From Owenweeksia hongkongensis DSM 17368 (GTDB lineage Bacteria; Bacteroidota; Bacteroidia; Flavobacteriales; Schleiferiaceae): 64,000 nt of DNA. The notes beneath the pieces were generated by a model. The model worked only from the letters and a program-made list of their open reading frames with translations. It was not told the DNA's origin and made no database searches. Below, one piece after another: positions 55,330 through 63,816 of the stretch. Both the position numbers and the translations under genes were made by a program. Within the stretch, counting starts at the first letter, position 1. Every line of letters starts with the position of its first letter. The stretch spans positions 2,728,001 through 2,792,000 of the forward strand of contig NC_016599.1 in assembly GCF_000236705.1 (NCBI RefSeq), given 5' to 3'.

Positions 55330-56448
55330 TTATTGTGGCGTGTAAATACCTACTTTCATTCCTGAATAGGCACCTGATGGCAATTTAGTAAGGGTCTGTT
55401 CGCCATCTTCTAAACCTCTAACCACCACTGTTTTTTCGTTGTAGTAAATGGGTTCTATCGTTTTTTGCGCTAAAAGAGAATCTTGCACCACAAACACTTG
55501 GTCGGTATCAAAAATTACACTGCGGCTAAGCTCGTAGGCATTTTCCATTTCGGTAGCCATGATGTTTGTTTTCACAAACATGCCTTCTTCCAGGCCTTCG
55601 CCTTTTAGCTGAATAAATACGTTTGTAGTTTGGGTTTCGCTGTTCACCAATCGGTTGATGCGCGTAATCTCGCCCTCCCACTCCTGGTTGTTTTTGGAGG
55701 TGGGCGTTACAGCTACTTTCTGACCAATTTTCAAAAAGCTTATCATGCTCGAGCTCACAGGAGCTTCAATCTCATAAATGGTGGGCTGTATAAACGTGCC
55801 GAGTTTTTGTCCGGTGCGGATAAGCGATCCGGGCGTAACCAAAGCTTCTACCAATACGCCATCAAAAGGTGCAGCAATGTTATACTTGGCCAAGGTCAAC
55901 TCCATGTTGCGCACATTGTAATAGGTAGAGTAAATGTTGCGGCCTGTGATAAACATTTTTTCTTTGTCCGACTCTGCTTCTGGCAATTGTGGCAAAGGTT
56001 TAGTAATGTCTATTTGCGAAAGAAAGTCATTCCATTTTTTAAACGCTTTTGGATAATCCAATCGAATATCGGCCAATGCAGAAGTTACCAAGTTTTGAAG
56101 GCTACTTTTTTGAGACATCAAGCCAGCGCTGTACACATCAGATTCTATAGAAACCAGCGTGCTGCCTTTTTTGTAGCTCGAACCTTCTTTAAAACTTCCT
56201 ACAGGCGAAGTCATCACACCTTGAACTTCGGCATAAATCTCTACCCTGTTTTTTGCTTCTAAGCTTCCGGTGGTGGTTAGCTGTATGGGCAATGTTGTAT
56301 TTTTTACCGTTTCTACAAACACAGTTGTGGTGTTGTTGGTCTTCTTTTTTACAGGCGCCTTTTTACTTTCTTTAAGAATGTTGGAAACGGTAAACCCACC
56401 AAAGAGGATTAATGCACTAGCGGCAATGATGATGATTTTTCTTTTCAT
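55330..56448 (-). CDS. Periplasmic adaptor (HlyD/AcrA type) of the efflux pump
   Basis: 372 aa. N-terminal hydrophobic anchor (IIIIAASALILFGGFTV), lipoyl-like halves (VEIYAEVQGVMTSPVGSFKEGSSYKKGSTLVSIES), alpha hairpin from about residue 110, beta-barrel with QKVAVTPTSKNNQEWEGEITRINRLV and C-terminal membrane-proximal domain. Connects RND permease to TolC. Starts 7 nt after the MarR gene. Confidence 0.92.
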   Translation of the reverse strand: MKRKIIIIAASALILFGGFTVSNILKESKKAPVKKKTNNTTTVFVETVKNTTLPIQLTTTGSLEAKNRVEIYAEVQGVMTSPVGSFKEGSSYKKGSTLVSIESDVYSAGLMSQKSSLQNLVTSALADIRLDYPKAFKKWNDFLSQIDITKPLPQLPEAESDKEKMFITGRNIYSTYYNVRNMELTLAKYNIAAPFDGVLVEALVTPGSLIRTGQKLGTFIQPTIYEIEAPVSSSMISFLKIGQKVAVTPTSKNNQEWEGEITRINRLVNSETQTTNVFIQLKGEGLEEGMFVKTNIMATEMENAYELSRSVIFDTDQVFVVQDSLLAQKTIEPIYYNEKTVVVRGLEDGEQTLTKLPSGAYSGMKVGIYTPQ

Positions 56449-56455
56449 ATTCGAG

Positions 56456-56929
56456 TTAGTTGCCAGTGCAACTGTTTTTTAGGTTTTCTATGTTTTGCTT
56501 GATTTTGGACAATGTGTTCGCAGCTTGTGCTAATTCAGACTCTGAGATGTTTTGCTGCACTTGCAACACTAGCTTTTTAAAGAAAGGTTCCGTATTCTGA
56601 AATAGCTTTTTTCCTTGCTTTGTAAGGTGTACTATGTTTATTCTTTTATCACTTGGTGAAGGAATTCTTGCTACCAAATTTTTCTTTTCCAAGGTATTGA
56701 CAAATCGTGCTAAAGAAGCTTTATCACGCTCCGTGATAAAGGCCAGATCGTTTTGTGGTAAAGGACCTCTTCGTGTGAGTGCCTTAAGCACAAGTAGTTG
56801 CTTTTTGGTTAAGTCAATACCAGCTTTTTTCAGTTGTGCATTGATGTAGATATCTACATGCTTTAGGGTTTTACCTAAAGTGGGCATAATACCATACTCA
56901 CCAATATCTGATGTACATTCATTTTCCAT
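56456..56929 (-). CDS. MarR family transcriptional regulator
   Basis: 157 aa. Winged helix: LTKKQLLVLKALTRRGPLPQNDLAFITERDKASLARFVNTLEKKNLVARIPSPSDKRINIVHLTKQGKKLF. First gene of the efflux operon; likely autorepresses and so controls the pump. A 14-bp palindrome sits between -33 and -7 regions upstream. Confidence 0.93.
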   Translation of the reverse strand: MENECTSDIGEYGIMPTLGKTLKHVDIYINAQLKKAGIDLTKKQLLVLKALTRRGPLPQNDLAFITERDKASLARFVNTLEKKNLVARIPSPSDKRINIVHLTKQGKKLFQNTEPFFKKLVLQVQQNISESELAQAANTLSKIKQNIENLKNSCTGN

Positions 56930-56945
56930 TCAGTTCGAATTTGCG

Positions 56946-56953
56946 GCAAAACT
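56946..56953 (-). promoter_or_regulatory. -7 box of the MarR-efflux operon
   Basis: TAGTTTTG on the minus strand is an exact TAnnTTTG match about 16 nt before the ATG. Confidence 0.5.
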
Positions 56954-56962
56954 AAAGCCTTT

Positions 56963-56976
56963 GGTTGCATATGCAA
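56963..56976. promoter_or_regulatory. Candidate MarR operator
   Basis: GTTGCATATGCAAC is a perfect palindrome placed 9 nt upstream of the -7 box, overlapping the expected -33 region, so a bound repressor would block the promoter. Confidence 0.6.
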
Positions 56977-57151
56977 CTAAGGATTTGCTATGAGAGATAA
57001 AAAAAGTTTATAAGTATCCCTGCATCTAGAATATTGCCCTGTGGATGTTTTTGACGAACACTTTTAGCAAAGGTTTAAGTGTATGTCCAATTTTTTAAGA
57101 AAAGGCTGGATGTATCGAATAATGTGAGGCTGTTGAGGATATGAAGGCTAA

Positions 57152-57886
57152 CTAAACTAATGCTCCATTTGCACCAACCACTTGCCCCGAAATCCATTTT
57201 GATTCATCGCTTGCCAAAAAGACAACCACGTTTGCAATATCGATGGGTTGGGCTAGTCTGTTGAAAGCATTCATAGAACTTAATTTCGCAATGGTTTCTT
57301 CAGATTTTCCTTCCATAAATAATTCGGTCTCGGTGGCGCCAGGGGCAATGGCATTAACTGAAATACCACGACCTACTTCTTTAGAAAACACCCGAGTTAT
57401 TTGTTCTACTGCTGCCTTGGTGGCTGAGTATAATGAGTAAGTTGGAAACATCAACTTAGCGGTGCTGGATGAAAAGTTGATGATGTTTCCATTGTCAGAC
57501 AGTTTACTGTGTGCTTCTTGTAAAGTGTTAAACGTTCCTCTCACATTCACATCAAATTGGCGACTGAAGTCGTCTTGCGTATTGTCTTTTAGCTCTTTGG
57601 AAATCATTATTCCGGCATTGTTTACCAATACATCAACTTTACCAAAGTGCTCCAGAGCTTTGTCAAATAGTTGGCTCACTTCATCTCTTTTGCTCACATC
57701 AGCCTTTACGGCAATGGCAGTTCCGCCATAGCTCTTGATTGTGTCAAGAGTTTCCTTAGCTTCTGCTTCGCTATTAGAATGGTTTACCACTACCGATACT
57801 CCTTTTTTGGCTAACTGTATGGCCACTTCTCTTCCTATTCCTTTTGACGATCCTGTTACGATGGCTACTTTTTTATCGAGTGTCAT
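57152..57886 (-). CDS. SDR family oxidoreductase
   Basis: 244 aa. TGSSKGIGREVA cofactor motif, NNAGIM, FSSSTAKL with Ser, YSATKAAVE with Tyr-Lys, all intact. C-terminus is VGANGALV. Last gene of the TetR-controlled operon: HAD dehalogenase, DoxX-like, SDR with 1-nt overlap and 1-nt gap. Substrate unknown. Confidence 0.9.
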   Translation of the reverse strand: MTLDKKVAIVTGSSKGIGREVAIQLAKKGVSVVVNHSNSEAEAKETLDTIKSYGGTAIAVKADVSKRDEVSQLFDKALEHFGKVDVLVNNAGIMISKELKDNTQDDFSRQFDVNVRGTFNTLQEAHSKLSDNGNIINFSSSTAKLMFPTYSLYSATKAAVEQITRVFSKEVGRGISVNAIAPGATETELFMEGKSEETIAKLSSMNAFNRLAQPIDIANVVVFLASDESKWISGQVVGANGALV

Positions 57887-57887
57887 A

Positions 57888-58289
57888 TTATGATGTTTGG
57901 GTGTTGATAATTGTTTTTAATCTATAAACCGAGGCAAGAGCTAAAAAAATAGCTATTAGCACTAAAAGCATCTTTGGTTCAGGTCGCGCAAAAAACTCCA
58001 AACCTAGAGCTGTCACCATGGTGATTAGTAAAAAAGAGTAGCCAAGTTTACCAAAAGTGTTGTTTTTAGTAAAGGTGAAAGCAAGTAGTAAAATAGCCAG
58101 AGCCAGCTCTGACACACCCGTGAAAATCCTGAAGAAATCAGCGTTGAGGTAAATTGCTTTTTCAAATTGCTCAAACCCTGCAACACTTTGCGGCTTGGCC
58201 AATAATTTGGGGACTGCAAAAAATATCATTAATCCACTGGCTATGATATTAATAGTGGTATTCAAGATGTTTCGCATAGGCGCAGACAT
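57888..58289 (-). CDS. DoxX-like membrane protein
   Basis: 133 aa with four hydrophobic helices (IIASGLMIFFAVPKLL, FRIFTGVSELALAILLLAF, YSFLLITMVTALGLEF, LLVLIAIFLALASVYRL). The pattern PKLLAKPQSVAGFEQF resembles DoxX/SURF-type quinone-associated proteins. Overlaps the dehalogenase by 1 nt and is 1 nt from the SDR. Confidence 0.75.
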   Translation of the reverse strand: MSAPMRNILNTTINIIASGLMIFFAVPKLLAKPQSVAGFEQFEKAIYLNADFFRIFTGVSELALAILLLAFTFTKNNTFGKLGYSFLLITMVTALGLEFFARPEPKMLLVLIAIFLALASVYRLKTIINTQTS

Positions 58290-59098
58290 TATTTGAGAGC
58301 TATTAATTTATCGGCTATTAACTTCAGATTGGGTTCAGATATTTCTGGATTTGGTGCCAAGGGATATAGCTGAGCTCCAGGTCGACTTACAAAAGCCCCT
58401 CGCCAATTGGCCCAAAGTGCTCCGGCAATATCCCAACCGTGCGCGGCTATCAACAGGCATTCATTTGGATTAACATCCATTTTTCGTGCTGCCCAATCGT
58501 AGGCATCGGTGTGTGGTTTAAACTTCCCTATGTCTTCAATACTCAATCGTTCATCAAAAAACTCAATCAAGCCTGCATTTTCAAATTGAGTTTGAACGCC
58601 CTTGTTGGAAGAGTTGGTAAAAGATACCAGCTTATATCCCGCATTTTTTAATCGGGTCAATGATTCTTTTACTTCTGGATGGGCAGGTAGAGATCGAATG
58701 GGACCGAGAATGGCTTCGCGAGCTTGAGTTTCGGTAAGCGTAATGTCATGGTTTTTAGCCACCATTTGTAAGGCTGCAGCTCCAATAATTCCAAAATCCT
58801 GGTACTGTCTGCCGACTGTACTTACCAATGAGTACTGAAGCATTGTAGTAAACCATAATGGTAAAAGGTCGCTCCTGTTTCCTAAAACATCTCCTACGCT
58901 TTGCTTCATAGCAGTAAGGTCAAGCAATGTTTCATTCACATCAAAGAATAAAACCTTTGGCCGAACGGATGTGTCCAATCCGTTTGCTCGAGTTTCGCTA
59001 TCAGCTGAAAAACCTAAGTGTGGCATTGCTACTCCGGCAAGTCCTGCAAGGGCGGTTTTTTTAATAAAAGACCGTCTGTTATTTGTGTTTTCTTCCAT
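58289..59098 (-). CDS. Tat-exported haloacid dehalogenase-like (HAD type II) hydrolase
   Basis: 269 aa from ATG 59098. The tandem Arg motif NRRSFIKKTALAGLAGVAMP is a twin-arginine signal. HAD core follows: motif I FFDVNETLLDL (nucleophile Asp), Thr/Ser SFTNSSNKG, Lys KFKPHTDAYDWAARKM, and the acidic region. Type II haloacid dehalogenases hydrolyse 2-haloacids. The operator at 59116-59139 supports this start; ATG 59122 would lie inside it. Export by Tat suggests a periplasmic enzyme. Confidence 0.82.
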   Translation of the reverse strand: MEENTNNRRSFIKKTALAGLAGVAMPHLGFSADSETRANGLDTSVRPKVLFFDVNETLLDLTAMKQSVGDVLGNRSDLLPLWFTTMLQYSLVSTVGRQYQDFGIIGAAALQMVAKNHDITLTETQAREAILGPIRSLPAHPEVKESLTRLKNAGYKLVSFTNSSNKGVQTQFENAGLIEFFDERLSIEDIGKFKPHTDAYDWAARKMDVNPNECLLIAAHGWDIAGALWANWRGAFVSRPGAQLYPLAPNPEISEPNLKLIADKLIALK

Positions 59099-59115
59099 AA
59101 TTATTGGCATTGCAT

Positions 59116-59139
59116 AAAACATACCAAGTAGTATGTTTT
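59116..59139. promoter_or_regulatory. TetR operator 1, upstream of the dehalogenase operon
   Basis: Arms AAAACATAC and GTATGTTTT around centre CAAGTA form a perfect 9-bp dyad, 17 nt before the ATG at 59098. It matches the second site at 59769-59792. Confidence 0.7.
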
Positions 59140-59152
59140 GGGTTAAAAAAAA

Positions 59153-59755
59153 TTATTTTTTTATTTGATCAAGGTATAATGAGAGGCCAGAAATATATTC
59201 GTCAAGAATCAAATCGTCATCGTAAAGCTTGCGTATTCCACGTATTCCTTCAAAAGCGCTGATGAGGTATACTGCAGCAGCTTGGCTATGTACATTAGAT
59301 TTTATTGAGCCCTCAGACTTTCCCCTTTCTATCAATTGAATTAGTGCTGCTTTCCATTCTTCAATGATTTTTTTCAGCGCTGCTTGATAGGCAATTTCCA
59401 TGTCGCCAATCTCATTTATAAAATTATTCATGGGGCAACCATGCTGTTTATCATAAATAGGGAAGGACTTTAGGCGATCTAAAAAAGTGCTTTTCAAAAT
59501 GTCAACCGCATCACCTGATTTGTACAAAGGAGTAATCATTCCATCAAAAACCCTCTTTTGCACCTTTAGGCTTATTACGGCAAGGCCAAGCTCCCGCTTA
59601 TTTTTATAATGATGATAAAAAGCTCCCTTAGAAAGATTGGTAGCCTTCATTATCTTATCCACACTGGTGGTTTTAAAACCTTTTTCATAGAACAGTTTAA
59701 ACGACTCATTGAGAATAGTTTGCCTGGTAAGTTCAGATTTTTGCTCCTGTTGCAT
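59153..59755 (-). CDS. TetR family regulator of the dehalogenase operon
   Basis: 200 aa. HTH: TSVDKIMKATNLSKGAFYHHYKNKRELGLAVI; the C-terminal ligand domain includes FPIYDKQHGCPMNNFINEIGDME, a Cys-containing segment seen in some ligand-sensing TetRs (AcrR/QacR-like). It is flanked by two near-identical operators, one at its own promoter and one at the operon downstream. A perfect -7 box ends 4 nt before the ATG. Confidence 0.92.
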   Translation of the reverse strand: MQQEQKSELTRQTILNESFKLFYEKGFKTTSVDKIMKATNLSKGAFYHHYKNKRELGLAVISLKVQKRVFDGMITPLYKSGDAVDILKSTFLDRLKSFPIYDKQHGCPMNNFINEIGDMEIAYQAALKKIIEEWKAALIQLIERGKSEGSIKSNVHSQAAAVYLISAFEGIRGIRKLYDDDLILDEYISGLSLYLDQIKK

Positions 59756-59759
59756 TCAG

Positions 59760-59767
59760 CAAAGATA
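59760..59767 (-). promoter_or_regulatory. -7 box of the TetR gene
   Basis: TATCTTTG on the minus strand is an exact TAnnTTTG match and lies 4 nt before the ATG at 59755. Confidence 0.5.
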
Positions 59768-59768
59768 T

Positions 59769-59792
59769 AAAAAATACCAAGTAGTATGTTTT
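59769..59792. promoter_or_regulatory. TetR operator 2, at the tetR promoter
   Basis: ATAC-CAAGTA-GTAT core with A-rich and T-rich flanks, directly upstream of the -7 box, overlapping the -33/-7 spacer. Nearly identical to operator 1. Confidence 0.7.
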
Positions 59793-59844
59793 TGTGCTCT
59801 GAAGGATAAAACTGGGTAACTAAGGATTTTACTTTTTGGTGTAA

Positions 59845-59876
59845 ACAAAAAAAGCATATCCGTTAAGATATGCTCC
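59845..59876 (-). terminator. Terminator after the cold-shock gene
   Basis: Stem AGCATATC / GATATGCT, followed on the minus strand by TTTTTTTG. Lies 30 nt after the csp stop. Confidence 0.8.
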
Positions 59877-59904
59877 TTGTAATGCTAATAAGCTAAAGTG
59901 CCAA

Positions 59905-60096
59905 TTAAGAAACGCTAACGTTTACTGCATTTAGTCCTTTTTGACTTTCTTCAACTTCGTAGGATACTTTATCTCCTTCTCTAATTTCTTCTGTCAAATT
60001 GTTTGCGTGTACAAATACATCTTTGCCTCCGTCATCTGGTGTAATAAACCCGAAGCCTTTGGCATCATTGAAAAACTTTACTGTCCCGTTACTCAT
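59905..60096 (-). CDS. Cold-shock domain protein
   Basis: 63 aa. [37 protein letters not shown] with RNP1 (KGFGFI) and RNP2 (VFVHA). RNA chaperone. Start at ATG 60096, since upstream codons run into the receptor gene 3' end. Preceding sequence has a near-consensus -7 box TACCTTTA. Own transcript with terminator. Confidence 0.93.
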   Translation of the reverse strand: MSNGTVKFFNDAKGFGFITPDDGGKDVFVHANNLTEEIREGDKVSYEVEESQKGLNAVNVSVS

Positions 60097-60154
60097 AATA
60101 ATTTTTATATCTGGTAAAGGTAATGATTTAGAATTGGTGGGTGTTAGTTGAATA

Positions 60155-62533
60155 TTAACGTCTTCTGCCACCTGAGTAACTCATAGCCTCACCTTTGCCA
60201 AAGCTGTAGCTAAAACCAAGGGTTACAAAACGACCTCTCTTGCCAAAATCATATACGTAGTAAGTTGGCTGATCTACTATACTTTCGCGGATGCGCGAGG
60301 CAAAAATGTCGCGAACAGCAAGATTGATCACGGCTTTACCTTTCCATAGCTTTTTGCGAATGCCTGCATCTGCAAATGCAAATCCTGAAACCTCGCCCTG
60401 CACCGTTTTATACCTTGATCGGTAATTTGGTGAAATCTCTAAATCAAAACCTGCGGGAAGCTTAAACTTTGTGGTAAACTTAACCGACCACTGGTCTCCA
60501 TTAAAGTCGAAGTTTTGGTTTTCAAACTCGCCTTGGCGCACAAAAAAACCGTAATTAAAATCCCCGTTAATGCTAAGCCAATCTAAAGGAGTGTACTTTC
60601 CGGTTAGTTCAACCCCAGTTTTATTATTAGTACCCACATTTACTGGGGTGGTTACATTTACATTATTGGCAAAAAATGAAACACGTTCTACCACATCAGT
60701 GGTGTAAAGGTGATAAACGCTACTGGTAAGTGAGGCTTTTTCAAATATGAAAACTCCCGTTAGCTCATAGCTGTCTGCATATTCTGGTAGCAAATCAGGG
60801 TTACCTGTGCGTACATTAAAGTTGTTCTGAATATTGAAGAATGGATTCAAATCCCATAATCTTGGTCTAAAAATTCGTCTGGAATATCCTGCCTGCAGGG
60901 AAAATCGTTGAGATATTTTATACGAGGTATGCAGGGTGGGGAAGAAGTCCGTATAGTTCTGGGTATTGGATTCATTAGTGTTGGTGAGCAAGGTATTTAG
61001 ATCAGTATTCTCCACTCGAAGACCAACTTTCACACCCCACTTTTTACCTTCGTAAGATCCTGTACCATATACTCCAAGTACTTTTTGGTTGTATTCAAAA
61101 TTATTGGTAAGATTTGAGTCTAAAACCCATGCTGTACCTACCTGGTCGTAAACAGCATAATCATTCCCTACGTCATTTATTTGATATTGAGAACCTACTT
61201 CAAGCGTAATAGCATCCGTAATTGGGTTAGTGTAATCTAGCTTAAATGTGTAATCGGCTTGATAAAAATCAGTTTCCGTTTGTTGATTGGCGGTGTACTC
61301 TGGTCCAAAACTATATTCGTTTATAAATTCAGAGGATTGATCCTTTCCAAAAAACCTTCCCAATGTGCTGAATAGTAGGGTGTGATCTTCATCATTTTTA
61401 AACTGCTTCTTGTATTGCAAGTCGTATTGGTACTTTGGATTGGTAGCCTCAGTGGTCTCTATTCTGTCATAGCTTGAATATAATTGACCAATGCTGTCAT
61501 AAAGATCAAAGTGAGTTTCACCATCCGGAGTTTCTATTTCGTAGGCAAAATTTCCCGACAAGGTGATAGTGTTCAAATCATTTATGTAATAGTCAGCACC
61601 CAGAGTAATGTTGTAAAAGTTTTCATTGCGATAGCTCACACCGTCACTTTCCACCATGGTGCTATCTACAAGGTTTCGGTTTATGCTTTCGCTATAGCGT
61701 GGAAGGGAGCGGTATCCTGCGCCAAATTGTGTGAAAAAATTAAAATTCTCGGTACGCTGATTTAGGCTCACTCCAACACTGTGATTATGTGGTACACCGG
61801 TGTTTATGCTGGCCGATCCGTTGAAGCCTTTTTTCTCTTCCTTTTTCAGGATAATGTTGATGATTCCCGATGTTCCTTCAGCTTCGTATTTTGCTGATGG
61901 GTTGGTGATTACCTCAATGCTTTCAATCATATCAGCGGTAAGCGTACCTAGGGCATTGCTTTGCTCATCAGCCAATACTGAGGGTTTGCCATTTATCAAA
62001 ATTTGCACGCCCGTGTTTCCGCGCAAGCTTATGGCTCCTTCAATATCTACATTTACTGAGGGTACGTTATTTAATACATCCAGTGCGCCCATACCAGAGG
62101 AGCTGATGTCCTGACCAACATTAAAAACCCTTTTGTCAAGCTTAAATTCCATGCTTGATTTTTCGGCTGTAACCGATACTTCATCCAAGCTTTCTGAGTT
62201 TTGAGAAAGTTTGATTTTTCCTAAGATTACAGAGCCATTTCTTATTGTAAAGTCCTTAATAGTCTTTTTTGTATAACCAATAAAGCTGATTTCAATGCTA
62301 ATGTCTGTAGAGGTGCTATTCAAGCTAAACTCTCCATCATCATCGGTGGTAGAGCCATTGATTACTTTTTGATCTGAATTAGAAATTGCCACAGCAGTGG
62401 CATAGGGAATTGGAGATCCATCAGTAGCATCCACCACGGTACCCGTGATGCTGATATTGTTTTGAGCAGGTAAAACAAAAACACTGAAAATCAATAGTGT
62501 TGCAGCTAATGTGTATTTCTGTAACAGAGGCAT
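60155..62533 (-). CDS. TonB-dependent receptor-like outer-membrane beta-barrel protein
   Basis: 792 aa. Signal peptide ending LPAQ, CarboxypepD-like domain ([24 protein letters not shown]), plug domain with [29 protein letters not shown], and C-terminal beta-barrel of the outer-membrane beta-barrel family (aromatic strands such as [13 protein letters not shown]). Transport substrate unknown. No SusD-like partner is adjacent. Divergent from the histidine kinase, which could regulate it (inference). Confidence 0.88.
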   Translation of the reverse strand: MPLLQKYTLAATLLIFSVFVLPAQNNISITGTVVDATDGSPIPYATAVAISNSDQKVINGSTTDDDGEFSLNSTSTDISIEISFIGYTKKTIKDFTIRNGSVILGKIKLSQNSESLDEVSVTAEKSSMEFKLDKRVFNVGQDISSSGMGALDVLNNVPSVNVDIEGAISLRGNTGVQILINGKPSVLADEQSNALGTLTADMIESIEVITNPSAKYEAEGTSGIINIILKKEEKKGFNGSASINTGVPHNHSVGVSLNQRTENFNFFTQFGAGYRSLPRYSESINRNLVDSTMVESDGVSYRNENFYNITLGADYYINDLNTITLSGNFAYEIETPDGETHFDLYDSIGQLYSSYDRIETTEATNPKYQYDLQYKKQFKNDEDHTLLFSTLGRFFGKDQSSEFINEYSFGPEYTANQQTETDFYQADYTFKLDYTNPITDAITLEVGSQYQINDVGNDYAVYDQVGTAWVLDSNLTNNFEYNQKVLGVYGTGSYEGKKWGVKVGLRVENTDLNTLLTNTNESNTQNYTDFFPTLHTSYKISQRFSLQAGYSRRIFRPRLWDLNPFFNIQNNFNVRTGNPDLLPEYADSYELTGVFIFEKASLTSSVYHLYTTDVVERVSFFANNVNVTTPVNVGTNNKTGVELTGKYTPLDWLSINGDFNYGFFVRQGEFENQNFDFNGDQWSVKFTTKFKLPAGFDLEISPNYRSRYKTVQGEVSGFAFADAGIRKKLWKGKAVINLAVRDIFASRIRESIVDQPTYYVYDFGKRGRFVTLGFSYSFGKGEAMSYSGGRRR

Positions 62534-62743
62534 TGGTTGTTAATTTTTAAAAACAGTGCAAAGGAGTAAAGAATATATAGAGGCCCAAAATTTTTTAGGG
62601 CCAACGGCATATTCACCACCTTAAACAACAGTAAGAATTTATTTACGCGTCCCTTATCAATAAGCTGGCCATTTATGGTAAGCATAATCAGATGCGTTTA
62701 CTTGCCGAATGAAGGTTTAAAACTGTCGTTCGCCAGATCGTTT

Positions 62744-62773
62744 TTTGCAGCCACACCTTTGTAGCTACATTTG
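62744..62773 (+). promoter_or_regulatory. Full -33/-7 promoter of the LytS-like kinase
   Basis: TTTG at 62744-62747 and TACATTTG at 62766-62773, spaced 18 nt. The -7 box ends 4 nt before the ATG at 62778, predicting a leaderless message. Confidence 0.55.
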
Positions 62774-62777
62774 TTGA

Positions 62778-63815
62778 ATGACGAAAAAGCAAATTTTATC
62801 AAAACCTAACCGGTGGGAGCTGATTTTCCAGATTCTGCTGCTTGTGATGACGTTTGTTTTTTACGCTTCAGAGCGCAGCAAAGGGCAGGTGTCAATTCAA
62901 ATTGATGAGCCAAAAGTGATGTTCTTTTTGAATTATGCATTGGCGGCATATGTTATTAATTATTGGCTCTTGCCTAAATTTCTATACCTAAAAAAATATT
63001 TGCTTTTTACTCTTTTGGTGGCTGCATTGATCGGTGTGGTTATCTTTATTGAAGAAGGAATTATAGAACAGATATATTACCCTGAAACTAGGGGTAGTCG
63101 CTTTCCGGGCTTTGCATTTACATTACTTACGGTAATGCCAATTATCACAATTTTAACGGGTTTTAAGTTTGCCTGGGATGCCCTTACAAAACAGCGACAA
63201 GTGGAGCAGCTTCAAAGTGCTGTAAAGGAAAGTGAGCTTCAGTATTTGAAGTCGCAAATTAACCCACACTTTCTGTTTAACAACCTGAACAATCTTTACT
63301 CTTACGCACTGGAAAGCTCACCCAAAACACCTGATATCATTCTGGAGCTTTCGGGCTTGCTGCGATACATGCTTTACGAATGCAAGGCGAAGTTTGTTCC
63401 TCTACAAAAGGAAGTAGAGCAGCTTGGAAATTTTGTAAACCTAAGCAGGCTTCAACTAGAGGAGCGAGGGGAGGTAGAGTTCAGCGCGAATCTTAAAGCT
63501 GATGGATTTCAGGTAGCACCGCTTATTCTTTCGGTGTTTGTTGAAAATGCTTTTAAACACAGCCTTTCCAGTGTAAGTGATGATATCAAAATAAAAATTG
63601 CTCTTGAGGTTGATGAAAATGGGAAGTTGATTTTTACATGCGTAAACAGCTTTTCAGAGGAATCCAATACAGAAGACCTTTCAAAGGGCATTGGACTCGA
63701 AAACGTAAGGAAACGTTTGAATATTTTGTATCCTGATGCATATCAATTGGATATAAACACTGACGGAGAATTGTATACCGTGAAGTTGATTATGGATTTA
63801 AAAAGACCGGTTTAG
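62778..63815 (+). CDS. LytS/YehU-type sensor histidine kinase
   Basis: 345 aa. About four hydrophobic helices in the first 130 residues, a short coiled segment and the His_kinase domain with QINPHFLFNNLNNLYSYAL (His164) and an ATPase domain with N box ENAFKH and GIGLENVRKRLNILY. Partner of the LytTR regulator whose start follows after 1 nt. Such pairs are frequent in Bacteroidota and control envelope or virulence genes. Confidence 0.92.
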   Translation: MTKKQILSKPNRWELIFQILLLVMTFVFYASERSKGQVSIQIDEPKVMFFLNYALAAYVINYWLLPKFLYLKKYLLFTLLVAALIGVVIFIEEGIIEQIYYPETRGSRFPGFAFTLLTVMPIITILTGFKFAWDALTKQRQVEQLQSAVKESELQYLKSQINPHFLFNNLNNLYSYALESSPKTPDIILELSGLLRYMLYECKAKFVPLQKEVEQLGNFVNLSRLQLEERGEVEFSANLKADGFQVAPLILSVFVENAFKHSLSSVSDDIKIKIALEVDENGKLIFTCVNSFSEESNTEDLSKGIGLENVRKRLNILYPDAYQLDINTDGELYTVKLIMDLKRPV

Positions 63816-63816
63816 C

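Noticed and set aside
55630-56262. 210-codon open frame on the plus strand inside the efflux adaptor gene
   Set aside because: Fully contained in the strongly supported minus-strand HlyD/AcrA gene; no signal or domain seen.
59905-60171. Longer cold-shock protein starting at 60171
   Set aside because: The extra N-terminal residues overlap the 3' end of the receptor gene and do not belong to the cold-shock domain; the ATG at 60096 fits the family.
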